This document shows positions 10,735 through 19,014 of a stretch of 64,000 bases of DNA, piece after piece (positions within the stretch are counted from its first letter, which is position 1; each line of letters opens with the position of its first letter). Position numbers and translations under genes: made by a program. The notes beneath the pieces are model-generated. The model made no database searches, was not told the DNA's origin, and saw only the letters and a list, made by a program, of their open reading frames with translations. This DNA comes from Ideonella margarita (GTDB taxonomy: Bacteria > Pseudomonadota > Gammaproteobacteria > Burkholderiales > Burkholderiaceae_C), in the NCBI RefSeq assembly GCF_038066635.1, contig NZ_JBBUTI010000001.1, positions 496,001 through 560,000 of the forward strand, given 5' to 3'.

Positions 10735-11499
10735 ATGAACGTACAAGGACAAGCCGCCCTGGTGACGGGCGGAGGCTCCGGCCTCGGTGAAGCCGTGGCC
10801 CGCGAATTGGCCCGCCTGGGCGCACGCGTGGCGGTGCTCGATGTGAATGCGGCCGGTGCGGCGCGCGTGGCTGCAGAGGTCGGTGGCATCGCCTGCACCT
10901 GCGACATCACCAACGCCGATGACGTGACTGCGGCGCTGGACGCGGCGGAAGCGGCGCACGGCCCGGCGCGCATCCTGATGAACATCGCTGGCATCGGCAC
11001 GGCCAAGCGGGTCATTGCCCGTGACGGCTCCCCCGCGCCGCTGGCTGATTTCGAGCGCGTCGTGCGCATCAACCTGGTGGGCACCTACAACGTCATCCGA
11101 CTGGCCGCGGCCCGCATGGCCCGCCTGGAAGGGCTGGATGATGGCGAGCGTGGCGTGATCATCAACACCGCCTCGGTGGCGGCGTTTGATGGCCAGGTGG
11201 GCCAGGAAGCCTATGCCGCCTCGAAGGCCGGCGTGGCCGGCATGACGCTGCCGCTGGCGCGTGACCTGGCCCAGTGGGGCATCCGCGTCAACACCATTGC
11301 ACCGGGCTTGTTCGCCACGCCGCTGCTGCAAGAGTTGCCCGCCGAGGTGCAACAGTCGCTGGCCTCCTCGATCCCGTTCCCGAAGCGCCTGGGCCTGCCG
11401 GCCGAGTTCGCCGCACTGGCCGCCCACATGGTGGCCAACGGCCACCTGAACGGCGAAGTGGTGCGCCTGGATGGCGCCCTGCGCATGGCGCCGCGCTGA
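10735..11499 (+). CDS. Short-chain dehydrogenase/reductase (probable aryl-3-hydroxyacyl-CoA dehydrogenase)
   Basis: A 254-residue classical SDR. The Rossmann nucleotide motif TGGGSGLG is near residues 10-17, with an acidic residue (LDVN) after strand 2 favouring NAD. The catalytic triad is S147 (NTASVAAF), Y160 and K164 (YAASK). The sequence resembles the HSD10/FabG-like 3-hydroxyacyl-CoA dehydrogenases. The start ATG 10735 has a GAAGGA site just upstream; frames reaching back into the ligase gene are not needed. In the inferred route it would oxidise the 3-aryl-3-hydroxypropionyl-CoA made by the hydratase to the beta-keto thioester cleaved by the amidohydrolase. Confidence 0.88.
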   Translation: MNVQGQAALVTGGGSGLGEAVARELARLGARVAVLDVNAAGAARVAAEVGGIACTCDITNADDVTAALDAAEAAHGPARILMNIAGIGTAKRVIARDGSPAPLADFERVVRINLVGTYNVIRLAAARMARLEGLDDGERGVIINTASVAAFDGQVGQEAYAASKAGVAGMTLPLARDLAQWGIRVNTIAPGLFATPLLQELPAEVQQSLASSIPFPKRLGLPAEFAALAAHMVANGHLNGEVVRLDGALRMAPR

Positions 11500-11551
11500 C
11501 CCTGTTTGAGTTCCTTCCCCCGTTCGAGACACAACACGTTTGGAGACTCCC

Positions 11552-12703
11552 ATGACCCGACCCTCCCGTCCGTTTGTTCGCAGCCTGATGACCGCTGCCG
11601 TGCTGGGGCTGGCTGCCACGGCCGCCCTGGCTGATCTGACCATCGGCGTCAGCCTGCCGCTGACCGGCCCCGCGTCGGGTCTGGGCCTGCCGGTGCAGAA
11701 CTACATCAAGCTCTGGCCGACCTCGATCGCCGGCGAGAAGCTCAAGGTCATCGTTCTGGATGACGCCACCGACCCGACGCGCGGCGTGCAGAACGCCCGT
11801 CGCTTCGTGACCGAAGACAAGGTCGACGTGATCATGGGCTCGGCCGCCACCCCGGTGGTGATCCCGATGGCCGACGTGGCCTTTGAAACCCAGACGCCGC
11901 AGCTGATGATGTCGCCCGGCGTGCTGGTGGCCGGCAAGGACGCCTGGTCGTTCCGCCTGCCCCAGGGCAATGCGGTGATGGCGCATGCGCTGATCGAACA
12001 CATGAAGAAGCTCAACGTGAAGACGCTGGGCTTCCTGGGCTACACCGATGCCTACGGCGAAAGCTGGCTGAAGGACTTCCAGGACCAATCTGCACTGCTG
12101 GGTGGCCCGAAGATCGTGGCCACCGAGCGTTTCGCACGCTCGGACACCAGCGTCACCGCGCAAGCCCTGAAGCTGGTCTCGGCCAACCCGGACGCGATGC
12201 TGGTGGTGGCTTCGGGCAGCGGTGCCGCGATGCCGCACAAGGCGCTGATCGAGCGCGGCTACAAGGGCCGCATCTACCAGACGCACGCCGCAGCCTCGCG
12301 CGATCTGATGCGCGTGGGTGGCAAGGACGTGGAAGGCTCGTTCGTGGTCTCCGGCCCGGCCGTCGTGCCTGAGCAGCTGGCCGCTGGCCACCCGTCGAAG
12401 GCGCTCGCGCAGGACTACGTCAACAAGTACGAAGCCGCGTATGGCAAGGGCAGCCGCAACCAGTTCGGCGCGCATGCCTTTGACGCTGTTGTGGTGCTGG
12501 AAAAGGCCGTGCCGATGGCGCTGAAGAAGGCCCGCCCGGGCACCCCGGCGTTCCGTGCTGCGTTGCGTGAGGCGTTCGAAACGATGGGTCGCACGCCGGT
12601 ATCGCAAGGCGTGCTGAACTACACCAAGGACAACCACTGGGGTTTCACCACCGAAACTGGTGTCATCCTCAAGGTGGTGAATGGCGACTGGAAGGTGGAG
12701 TGA
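11552..12703 (+). CDS. ABC transporter substrate-binding protein, branched-chain amino acid/aromatic acid type
   Basis: A 383-residue periplasmic-binding protein (Peripla_BP_6 type). A signal peptide (MTRPSRPFVRSLMTAAVLGL onward, cut near ALA at about 27) precedes DLTIGVSLPLTGPASGLG. A TGGAGA ribosome site sits just before ATG 11552; a TTG start at 11540 is less likely. LivK-like proteins of this subgroup in aromatic clusters (for example CouP of Rhodopseudomonas palustris) bind phenylpropanoid acids, so lignin-derived cinnamates are a reasonable inferred ligand. The permease and ATPase genes follow directly. Confidence 0.9.
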   Translation: MTRPSRPFVRSLMTAAVLGLAATAALADLTIGVSLPLTGPASGLGLPVQNYIKLWPTSIAGEKLKVIVLDDATDPTRGVQNARRFVTEDKVDVIMGSAATPVVIPMADVAFETQTPQLMMSPGVLVAGKDAWSFRLPQGNAVMAHALIEHMKKLNVKTLGFLGYTDAYGESWLKDFQDQSALLGGPKIVATERFARSDTSVTAQALKLVSANPDAMLVVASGSGAAMPHKALIERGYKGRIYQTHAAASRDLMRVGGKDVEGSFVVSGPAVVPEQLAAGHPSKALAQDYVNKYEAAYGKGSRNQFGAHAFDAVVVLEKAVPMALKKARPGTPAFRAALREAFETMGRTPVSQGVLNYTKDNHWGFTTETGVILKVVNGDWKVE

Positions 12704-12751
12704 TCCACCCCCTGAAGCGCCCGTGTTCTTGAACCAGAGGTAGACAGGCCC

Positions 12752-13789
12752 ATGGACTTTTCAATTGCCAGCATCCTGGCCCTGGACGGAGTGACCAACG
12801 GTGCGGTGTATGCGCTGCTGGCCCTGGCCACGGTGCTGTTGTTCGCCGTGACGCGGGTGATCTTCATCCCGCAGGGCGAGTTCGTGGCCTTCGGGGCACT
12901 CACGCTGGCCATGATGCAGGCCGGCACCGTACCAGGCACCGTGTGGCTGGTGCTGGTGCTGGCCGGCCTGGCCGCGCTGCAGGAGGCGGTGGCGGGCTGG
13001 CGCGCACACCGGCCCTTGCGGCACACGCTGCGGGCCGTGCTGGGCGTGCTGGCCTGGCCCGTGGTGGCCGCGCTGGTGGTGCGCTGGGCGGCGCCGCAGC
13101 AGTTCCCGCTGGGGGTGCAGGCGGTGCTGACGCTGGCGCTGGTCACCCCGCTGGGTGGCCTGATCTACCGACTGGCCTATGAATCGCTGGCCGACGCCAG
13201 CGTGCTGGTGCTGCTCATCGTCTCGGTGGGCGTGCATTTCGTGCTGACCGGTCTGGGCCTGTATGCCTTCGGCGCTGAGGGCTTCCGCAACCCGCCGTTC
13301 TGGGACGAGCGCTTCGCCTGGGGCCCGCTCACGCTGTCGGGCCAGACGCTGATCGTCTTCGGCGTCTCGATGGCGCTGATCGTGATGCTGTGGCTGTTCT
13401 TCGAGCGCTCGCTCTGGGGCAAGGCCCTGCGCGCCACGGCGGTGAACCGCCTGGGTGCGCGGCTGATGGGCATTTCGTCCACCGGTGCCGGCCGCCTCAG
13501 CTTCACGATGGCCGCTTTCATCGGTGCCTTGTCGGGCCTGCTGATCGGACCGACCACCACCATCTTTTATGACTCCGGTTTCCTGATCGGCCTCAAGGGC
13601 TTCGTGGCAGCGGTGTTCGCCGGCCTGTCCAGCTACCCGCTGGCGCTGGTGGGCGCACTGGGTGTGGGCCTGCTGGAGAGCTTCGGCTCGTTCTGGGCCA
13701 GCGCCTTCAAGGAAGTGATCGTGTTCGGCGCGATCCTGCCGGTGTTGTTGTGGCGCTCGCTGCGCGACCCCCATGTGGAAGAGCACTGA
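12752..13789 (+). CDS. ABC transporter permease, LivH type
   Basis: A 345-residue inner-membrane protein with many hydrophobic helices, starting MDFSIASILALDGVTNGAVY. The early GAVYALLALA segment and the later MGISSTGAGRLSFTMAAFIGALSGLL loop (about 235-262) match the LivH/BPD_transp_2 family. It is somewhat longer than standard LivH (about 290-310), with an extra hydrophilic stretch near residues 72-100 (AGWRAHRPLRHTLR). It lies between the binding protein and the fused LivM-LivG gene; one base separates its stop from the next start. Confidence 0.88.
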   Translation: MDFSIASILALDGVTNGAVYALLALATVLLFAVTRVIFIPQGEFVAFGALTLAMMQAGTVPGTVWLVLVLAGLAALQEAVAGWRAHRPLRHTLRAVLGVLAWPVVAALVVRWAAPQQFPLGVQAVLTLALVTPLGGLIYRLAYESLADASVLVLLIVSVGVHFVLTGLGLYAFGAEGFRNPPFWDERFAWGPLTLSGQTLIVFGVSMALIVMLWLFFERSLWGKALRATAVNRLGARLMGISSTGAGRLSFTMAAFIGALSGLLIGPTTTIFYDSGFLIGLKGFVAAVFAGLSSYPLALVGALGVGLLESFGSFWASAFKEVIVFGAILPVLLWRSLRDPHVEEH

Positions 13790-13790
13790 G

Positions 13791-15560
13791 ATGCGCAACC
13801 TTTCCAAGTTCATCCTGCCGCTGCTGTGCGCGGCCATGTTGCTGGTGCCGGCCCTGCCGGTGCCCGAGTTCTGGATCACCCAGCTGAACTACATCGGCCT
13901 GTATGCGCTGGTGGCGCTGGGCCTGGTGGTGCTGACCGGTGTGGCCGGGCTCACCAGCTTCGGCCAGGCGGCCTTCGTGGGCGTCGGCGCCTACACCACG
14001 GCCTGGCTGACCACCGCGATGCAGGTCTCGCCCTGGCTGGCGTTGCTGGTGGGTGTGGCGCTCGCCGTGCTGGTGGCGCTGGTGCTGGGCGTGCTCACGC
14101 TGCGCATGTCGGGCCACTACCTGCCGCTGGCCACCATCTGCTGGGGCCTGGCGCTGAACTACACCATGGCCAACATGGAGTTCCTCGGCAAGTACGACGG
14201 CATCCTGGGCGTGCCGGCACTGAGCATCGGCGACATGTCGCTGGCCAGCGGCCGATCGATGTATGTGCTGATCTGGGTCACCGCACTTGGCGCGGCCATC
14301 GCCGTGATGCATCTGCTGGATTCGCGTCCGGGCCGTGCCATTCGCGCGCTGAAGAACGGCACCACGATGGCCGAGGCCATGGGCATCTCCACCTTCCGCT
14401 ACAAGATGGTGGCCTTCGTGCTGGCGGCGGTGCTGGCGGCGCTGTCGGGCTGGCTGTTTGCGCACTTCCAGCGCACGGTCAATCCGTCGCCGTTCAGTCT
14501 GGCCAAGGGCATCGAGTTCCTGTTCATGGCGGTGGTCGGCGGCGTGGGTCATGTGTGGGGTGCCTTCACCGGTGCGGCCGTGGTCAAGCTGCTGGAAGAC
14601 CAGTTGCAGGTGATCCTGCCGGCACTGATTGGCAGCAGTGGCAACTTCGAGACCATCGTTTTCGGCCTGGTGCTGATCGGCGTGCTGAAGTACGTGCCGG
14701 ATGGCCTGTGGACCTTCGTGAAAAGGCTGCTGCCGGCACAACAGCGTGAGCGTGACTGGGTGGGTGCTGCGCCGCTGCCTAGCCGCAGCAAGCCGGTGGC
14801 CGGTGAGGTGCTGCTCGACGTCAACAAGGTGCGCAAGCAGTTTGGTGGCCTGGTGGCGGTGAACGACATCAGCTTCACCATCCGCGCGGGCGACATCATG
14901 GGCCTGATCGGCCCGAACGGTGCCGGCAAGTCGACCACCTTCAACCTGGTGTCGGGCGTGCTGGGGCTGACGAGCGGGCAGGTGAACTTCCGGGGCCGCA
15001 ACGTGGCTGGCTGGTCGTCGCGGCAGATTGCCCAGGCGGGCATGAGCCGCACCTTCCAGCACGTGAAGATGATCCCCGAGATGACGGTGCTGGAGAACGT
15101 GGCGCTGGGCGGCTACCTGCGCACCTCCAGCGGCACGCTGAAGGCCATGCTGCGCCTGGACCGCGAGGAAGAGCGCCGCCTGTTCGCCGAGGCCGAGGCG
15201 CAGCTGCAGCGCATCGGCATGGCCGACAAGTTGCATGAGCTGGCCGGCAACCTGGCGCTCGGGCCGCAACGCCTGATGGAGATTGCGCGCGCGCTGTGCA
15301 CCGACCCCTCGCTGCTGCTGCTGGACGAGCCCGCCGCCGGCTTGCGCCTGAAGGAAAAGCAGGCACTGGCCGATGTGCTGCGGCAGCTGAAGTCCGAAGG
15401 GCTGTCCATCCTGCTGGTGGAGCACGACATGGACTTCGTCATGGGCCTGGTCGATCACATCACCGTGATGGAGTTCGGCACCAAGCTGATCAGCGGCACG
15501 CCCGCGCAAGTGCAAGCCAGCCCCGAAGTGCGGGCGGCCTACCTGGGCACGGAACACTGA
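13791..15560 (+). CDS. Fused ABC permease-ATPase (LivM-LivG fusion)
   Basis: One 589-residue chain joins two transporter parts normally made separately. Residues 1-310 are a LivM-like permease (helices, GLTSFGQAAFVGVGAY, MGISTFRYKMVAFVLAA). After a short charged linker, residues about 335-589 are a LivG-like ATPase with Walker A at 374-381 (GPNGAGKS), signature LALGPQRLMEIARAL and Walker B ending at D512-E513 (LLLLDEPAAG). The signature starts with NLALG rather than LSGGQ, in keeping with the relaxed motif of LivG proteins. ATG 13791 lies one base after the permease stop; an upstream start at 13773 would overlap it. The fusion guarantees equal amounts of the two parts. Confidence 0.9.
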   Translation: MRNLSKFILPLLCAAMLLVPALPVPEFWITQLNYIGLYALVALGLVVLTGVAGLTSFGQAAFVGVGAYTTAWLTTAMQVSPWLALLVGVALAVLVALVLGVLTLRMSGHYLPLATICWGLALNYTMANMEFLGKYDGILGVPALSIGDMSLASGRSMYVLIWVTALGAAIAVMHLLDSRPGRAIRALKNGTTMAEAMGISTFRYKMVAFVLAAVLAALSGWLFAHFQRTVNPSPFSLAKGIEFLFMAVVGGVGHVWGAFTGAAVVKLLEDQLQVILPALIGSSGNFETIVFGLVLIGVLKYVPDGLWTFVKRLLPAQQRERDWVGAAPLPSRSKPVAGEVLLDVNKVRKQFGGLVAVNDISFTIRAGDIMGLIGPNGAGKSTTFNLVSGVLGLTSGQVNFRGRNVAGWSSRQIAQAGMSRTFQHVKMIPEMTVLENVALGGYLRTSSGTLKAMLRLDREEERRLFAEAEAQLQRIGMADKLHELAGNLALGPQRLMEIARALCTDPSLLLLDEPAAGLRLKEKQALADVLRQLKSEGLSILLVEHDMDFVMGLVDHITVMEFGTKLISGTPAQVQASPEVRAAYLGTEH

Positions 15561-15561
15561 C

Positions 15562-16290
15562 ATGAGCCAATCCATTCTTTCGGTACAGGGCCTGCATGCG
15601 GGCTACGGCAAGGCCGAGGTGCTCTCGGGCCTCAGCCTGGAGCTGCCGCGCGGCTCGGTCGTCACCGTCATCGGCCCCAACGGCGCCGGCAAATCCACCA
15701 CGCTGAATGCGTTGATGGGCGTGCTGCCGTCCCGCGGCCGGGTGATGTTCGACGGCCAGGACATCAGCGACAGCACCCTCGAAGACCGTGTGATGGCGGG
15801 CCTGGCGCTGGTGCCTGAAAAGCGCGAGCTGTTCGGCACCATGTCGGTCGAAGACAACCTGGTGCTGGGCGGCTTCAAGCCGATGCGCCAGCGCGTGCCG
15901 CAGTGGCGCAGCACGCTCGATGAGGTCTACACCATCTTCCCGCGCCTGAAAGAGCGGCGCGTGCAGTTGGCCGGCACCTTGTCGGGCGGCGAGCGCCAGA
16001 TGCTGGCCGTGGGTCGCGCCCTGATGAGCCGGCCCAAGGTGCTGATGCTCGATGAGCCCAGCCTGGGCCTGGCGCCGCTGGTGGTGAAGGACATTTTCCG
16101 CACCATCACCCAGCTGCGCTCGACCGGCGTGAGCATCCTGCTGATCGAGCAGAACGCGCGGGCCGCGCTCGAAGTGGCCGACCACGGCTACGTGCTGGAG
16201 ACCGGCGCCGTGGCGCTGGAAGGCCCGGCCAGCGAACTGGCCACCGACTCCCGCGTGATCGACACCTACCTTGGCGCCAAGAAGCACTGA
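15562..16290 (+). CDS. ABC transporter ATP-binding protein, LivF type
   Basis: A 242-residue nucleotide-binding subunit: Walker A GPNGAGKST near residue 39, signature LSGGERQMLAVGRALMS, Walker B VLMLDEPSLGLAP, and H-loop replaced by the LivF-like IEQNARAAL segment. It would pair with the ATPase half of the upstream fusion to power uptake. Its ATG follows the fusion gene's TGA by one base. A stable hairpin follows its stop. Confidence 0.92.
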   Translation: MSQSILSVQGLHAGYGKAEVLSGLSLELPRGSVVTVIGPNGAGKSTTLNALMGVLPSRGRVMFDGQDISDSTLEDRVMAGLALVPEKRELFGTMSVEDNLVLGGFKPMRQRVPQWRSTLDEVYTIFPRLKERRVQLAGTLSGGERQMLAVGRALMSRPKVLMLDEPSLGLAPLVVKDIFRTITQLRSTGVSILLIEQNARAALEVADHGYVLETGAVALEGPASELATDSRVIDTYLGAKKH

Positions 16291-16295
16291 GTTCA

Positions 16296-16320
16296 GCCAC
16301 CGGCCTTCGGGCCTGGTGGC
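16296..16320 (+). other. Intercistronic hairpin with UUCG loop
   Basis: GCCACCGGCC (16296-16305) and GGCCTGGTGGC (16310-16320) pair around a TTCG tetraloop with one bulged T. No T-tract follows, so it looks like an mRNA-processing or stability element, or a partial stop, between the transporter genes and the acyl-CoA dehydrogenase. Confidence 0.5.
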
Positions 16321-16343
16321 CCCCTCCCGAAAGCCCCCTTCCG

Positions 16344-18140
16344 ATGTGGCACTACAGCCCCCCGCTGCGCGATTGGCGCTTCGTGATCGACGACGTGTTG
16401 CAGGCGCCCGCCGCCTGGGCCGCGATGCCGGCCTTGGCACACTGCGACGCTGACACGGCCGCGCTGGTGCTGGCCGAAGCCGGCAAGTTCACCGCGGAAG
16501 TGCTGGCCCCGCTGAACGGCCCCGGCGATGTGCAGGGTTGCCAGTGGACGGCCGGTGAGGTGCGTACGCCGGACGGTTACGCCCAGGCCTACCAGGCCTT
16601 CGTGGACGGGGGCTGGCCCGCACTCGCGGCGCCGGAGGATGCTGGCGGGCAGGGCCTGCCGCACCTGCTGAACGCCGCGCTGAACGAGATGCTGGCCTCG
16701 GCCAACCATGGCTGGACCATGTACCCCGGCCTGCTGCAGGGCGCGATGGATTGCCTGTATGCCCACGCCACGGGCACTTTGCGTGAGCGCTACCTGCCGA
16801 AGGTGGTGAGCGGCGAATGGCTGTCCACCATGTGCCTGACCGAGCCGCAGGCCGGCAGTGACCTGGGGCTCATCCGCACCCGCGCCGTGCCGCTGCCTGG
16901 CACCGCTGGCAGCGCCGAGCCGGCTTACGCGCTCTCAGGCACCAAGATCTTCATCTCGGGTGGCGAGCATGACCTCACGCCGAACATCGTGCACCTGGTG
17001 CTGGCCCGGCTGGATAACCCGGCCCACGGCCCGGCGCCGGTGGGCACGCGTGGCCTGACGCTGTTTGTCTGCCCGAAGCTGTTGCCCGACGGCAGCCGCA
17101 ACGGGGTGCACTGCGACGGCATCGAACACAAGATGGGCATCAAGGGCAGCGCCACCTGCGTGATGCGCTTTGATGGCGCCACCGGCTGGATGCTGGGTGA
17201 GCCGCACCGCGGCCTGGCTGCGATGTTCCTGATGATGAACTCGGCGCGCCTGCATGTGGGCCTGCAAGGCCTCGGCCACCTGGAAGTGGCCACCCAGAAC
17301 GCGCTGCGGTATGCGCAGGAGCGGCTGCAATCGCGGGCGCCCGCACGGCCGGCCGAGGTGCCGGCCGCGGGCGTCGACCCGGTGAGTTTTCACCCGGCCG
17401 TGCGCCGCACGCTGTGGCGCCTGAAGGCCCGCACCGAAGCCGGCCGCGTCCTGGCCGCCTGGGCCGCGCAGGCGCTGGACGAGCAGCACGGCCACACCGA
17501 TGCCGCCGTGCGTGATGAAGCCGGCCACCGCGCCGCGCTGCTCACGCCGATCATCAAGGCGCTGCTCACCGACCTGGGCCACCACGGCGCTGACGAAGCC
17601 CTGGGCGTGTGGGGCGGCCATGGTTATCTGCGTGACTGGGGCATCGAGCAGGTGGTGCGCGACAGCCGCGTGTCGATGATCTACGAGGGCACCAACCAGA
17701 TCCAGGCGCAAGACCTGCTGCTGCGCAAGGTGCTGGTCGACGGCGGCGTGCGGCTGGCCTCGTTGCTGGCATGGGCCTCGGCCCAGTGCGAAGGCAGCGT
17801 GCATGCCCCCGCCGCGCGCAGCAGCCTGCAACTGGTGGGCGAGGCGGCAACCCAGCTGAAAGCCGATGCCGCCAACGATGGCGAGTTGCCGTTCCGCGCG
17901 GCAGATGCCTGGTTGATGGCCCTGGGCGAAGCGCTGCTGGCCTGCGCCTGGGCCCGCATGGACGCGGTCGCAAGCCAGGTCTTGGCCGCAGGCGAGGGTA
18001 ACGCTTCCTTGCTGCAGGCCAAGCAGGCCACCGCGCGTTTCCAGTTCACCCACCTGGCCGGTGAGGTGCCACGCTGGCTGAGCGAGGTGGCTGCGGCGCG
18101 CCATGCGATCGAGTTCCTGCCCGACGCTGTCGCGGGCTGA
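16344..18140 (+). CDS. Acyl-CoA dehydrogenase, long-form with C-terminal extension
   Basis: A 598-residue FAD enzyme of the long acyl-CoA dehydrogenase type (about 590-600 residues). Visible signatures are MCLTEPQAGSDLG, the ALSGTKIFISGGEHDL segment, and IYEGTNQIQ with the expected catalytic base E448. The last 120 residues form the extra helical domain of this subfamily. In a cinnamate cluster it would desaturate a dihydro (phenylpropanoyl-) CoA so that saturated side chains can enter the same route; this is inferred. The gene is 53 bases downstream of livF on the same strand. Confidence 0.9.
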   Translation: MWHYSPPLRDWRFVIDDVLQAPAAWAAMPALAHCDADTAALVLAEAGKFTAEVLAPLNGPGDVQGCQWTAGEVRTPDGYAQAYQAFVDGGWPALAAPEDAGGQGLPHLLNAALNEMLASANHGWTMYPGLLQGAMDCLYAHATGTLRERYLPKVVSGEWLSTMCLTEPQAGSDLGLIRTRAVPLPGTAGSAEPAYALSGTKIFISGGEHDLTPNIVHLVLARLDNPAHGPAPVGTRGLTLFVCPKLLPDGSRNGVHCDGIEHKMGIKGSATCVMRFDGATGWMLGEPHRGLAAMFLMMNSARLHVGLQGLGHLEVATQNALRYAQERLQSRAPARPAEVPAAGVDPVSFHPAVRRTLWRLKARTEAGRVLAAWAAQALDEQHGHTDAAVRDEAGHRAALLTPIIKALLTDLGHHGADEALGVWGGHGYLRDWGIEQVVRDSRVSMIYEGTNQIQAQDLLLRKVLVDGGVRLASLLAWASAQCEGSVHAPAARSSLQLVGEAATQLKADAANDGELPFRAADAWLMALGEALLACAWARMDAVASQVLAAGEGNASLLQAKQATARFQFTHLAGEVPRWLSEVAAARHAIEFLPDAVAG

Positions 18141-18163
18141 GTCGTCTCCTATCATTGCGGCCC

Positions 18164-18679
18164 ATGCCAGCTTCGAAGCCCCTGCCTTCTGCCGCCCCGG
18201 TGGCGCCTGCCGCCAAGTCCGCCTCCGCGCCTGCAGCCGCGCTTGATCAGTCCGGCCTGAGCCACCTGGTGGGCTATGCCAGCACGCTGGCCTCGGTGCT
18301 GCTGAAAAAAGCCTTCCAGAAACACCTCGGCGCTCTGAAGCTCAAGGCGGTGGAGTTCTCCATCCTGGTGCTGGTGGACACCAACCCCGAGGTCAACCAG
18401 AAGCAGCTGGGCGCGGCCATTGACGTGGCGCCGCCCAACCTGGCGATGATCCTCGACCGCATGGTGGAGCAGGGCTGGGTGCGCCGTGAACGCTCGGAGC
18501 GCGACCGCCGCGCCCAGCTCATCCGCCTCACGCCCGAGGGCCAGGCTCTGACGACGCGCGCCCGCAAGATCGCGCTCAGCATGGAAGCCGAAGCACTCAA
18601 GAACCTCAGCGCGGCCGAGCAGGCCATGTTGCTGGAGTTGCTGCAGCGCGTGGCCCGTGGCCGCGGCGCCGCCCGCTGA
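18164..18679 (+). CDS. MarR family transcriptional regulator
   Basis: A 171-residue protein: an Ala/Pro/Ser-rich N-terminal tail (about 1-25), then a MarR winged helix. The recognition helix region is GAAIDVAPPNLAMILDRM and the wing RRERSERDRRAQLIRLTPEG (about 105-125). ATG 18164 is preferred to an in-frame TTG at 18155. MarR proteins (CouR, HcaR) repress hydroxycinnamate genes and are released by the aryl-CoA thioester. Its place at the end of the cluster supports the same role. The two dyads at 7836-7856 and 7969-7993 are candidate sites. Confidence 0.9.
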   Translation: MPASKPLPSAAPVAPAAKSASAPAAALDQSGLSHLVGYASTLASVLLKKAFQKHLGALKLKAVEFSILVLVDTNPEVNQKQLGAAIDVAPPNLAMILDRMVEQGWVRRERSERDRRAQLIRLTPEGQALTTRARKIALSMEAEALKNLSAAEQAMLLELLQRVARGRGAAR

Positions 18680-19014
18680 GCCGGGTTGCTGCGCCGGCCA
18701 CGCAGCCGGCAATCTTGAGCCGCCGCACGTAACCGTTGGCACACGCGTCTGGCCGTGATGGCCGGGCTGGGGGCCTGCCCGGCGCCTGCTGTGAACGCCG
18801 CCCGACGGGTGCATTTGTGTACTTCGCACATTGGCAAACCGTTACATCAGTGACGAGTCTGCGGCTACTTCTTGCACGGCTCAAAATGAAAAAATCTGCA
18901 CTGCGGTGAAGTGCGTGCCGGCGAGACAGCGATGTCCCGCCTCCGGGCCTTCCCCGCCCGTCAGCATGAGCCAGCAGAGCCCGGCGACGGCCACAGTCGA
19001 TGGGACAAGAACCA
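18680..19014. other. Intergenic stretch without a gene
   Basis: I see no coding region here. The first half is GC-rich with an inverted-repeat look (GCCGG...CCGGC). The second half is less GC-rich and should hold the promoter of the AraC gene. TGTGT-ACTTC-GCACA at 18816-18830 resembles the TGTGC-N5-GCACA core of the dyad at 29880. No convincing -35/-10 pair was found. Confidence 0.5.

Noticed and set aside
9246..11084. Minus-strand open frame of 612 codons opposite the CoA ligase and SDR
   Set aside because: High-GC shadow spanning two real genes on the other strand.
13707..15575. Long minus-strand open frame (622 codons) opposite the LivM-LivG fusion
   Set aside because: His/Gln/Arg-rich shadow of a real gene; no domain, no ribosome site, and the opposite strand has clear ABC motifs.
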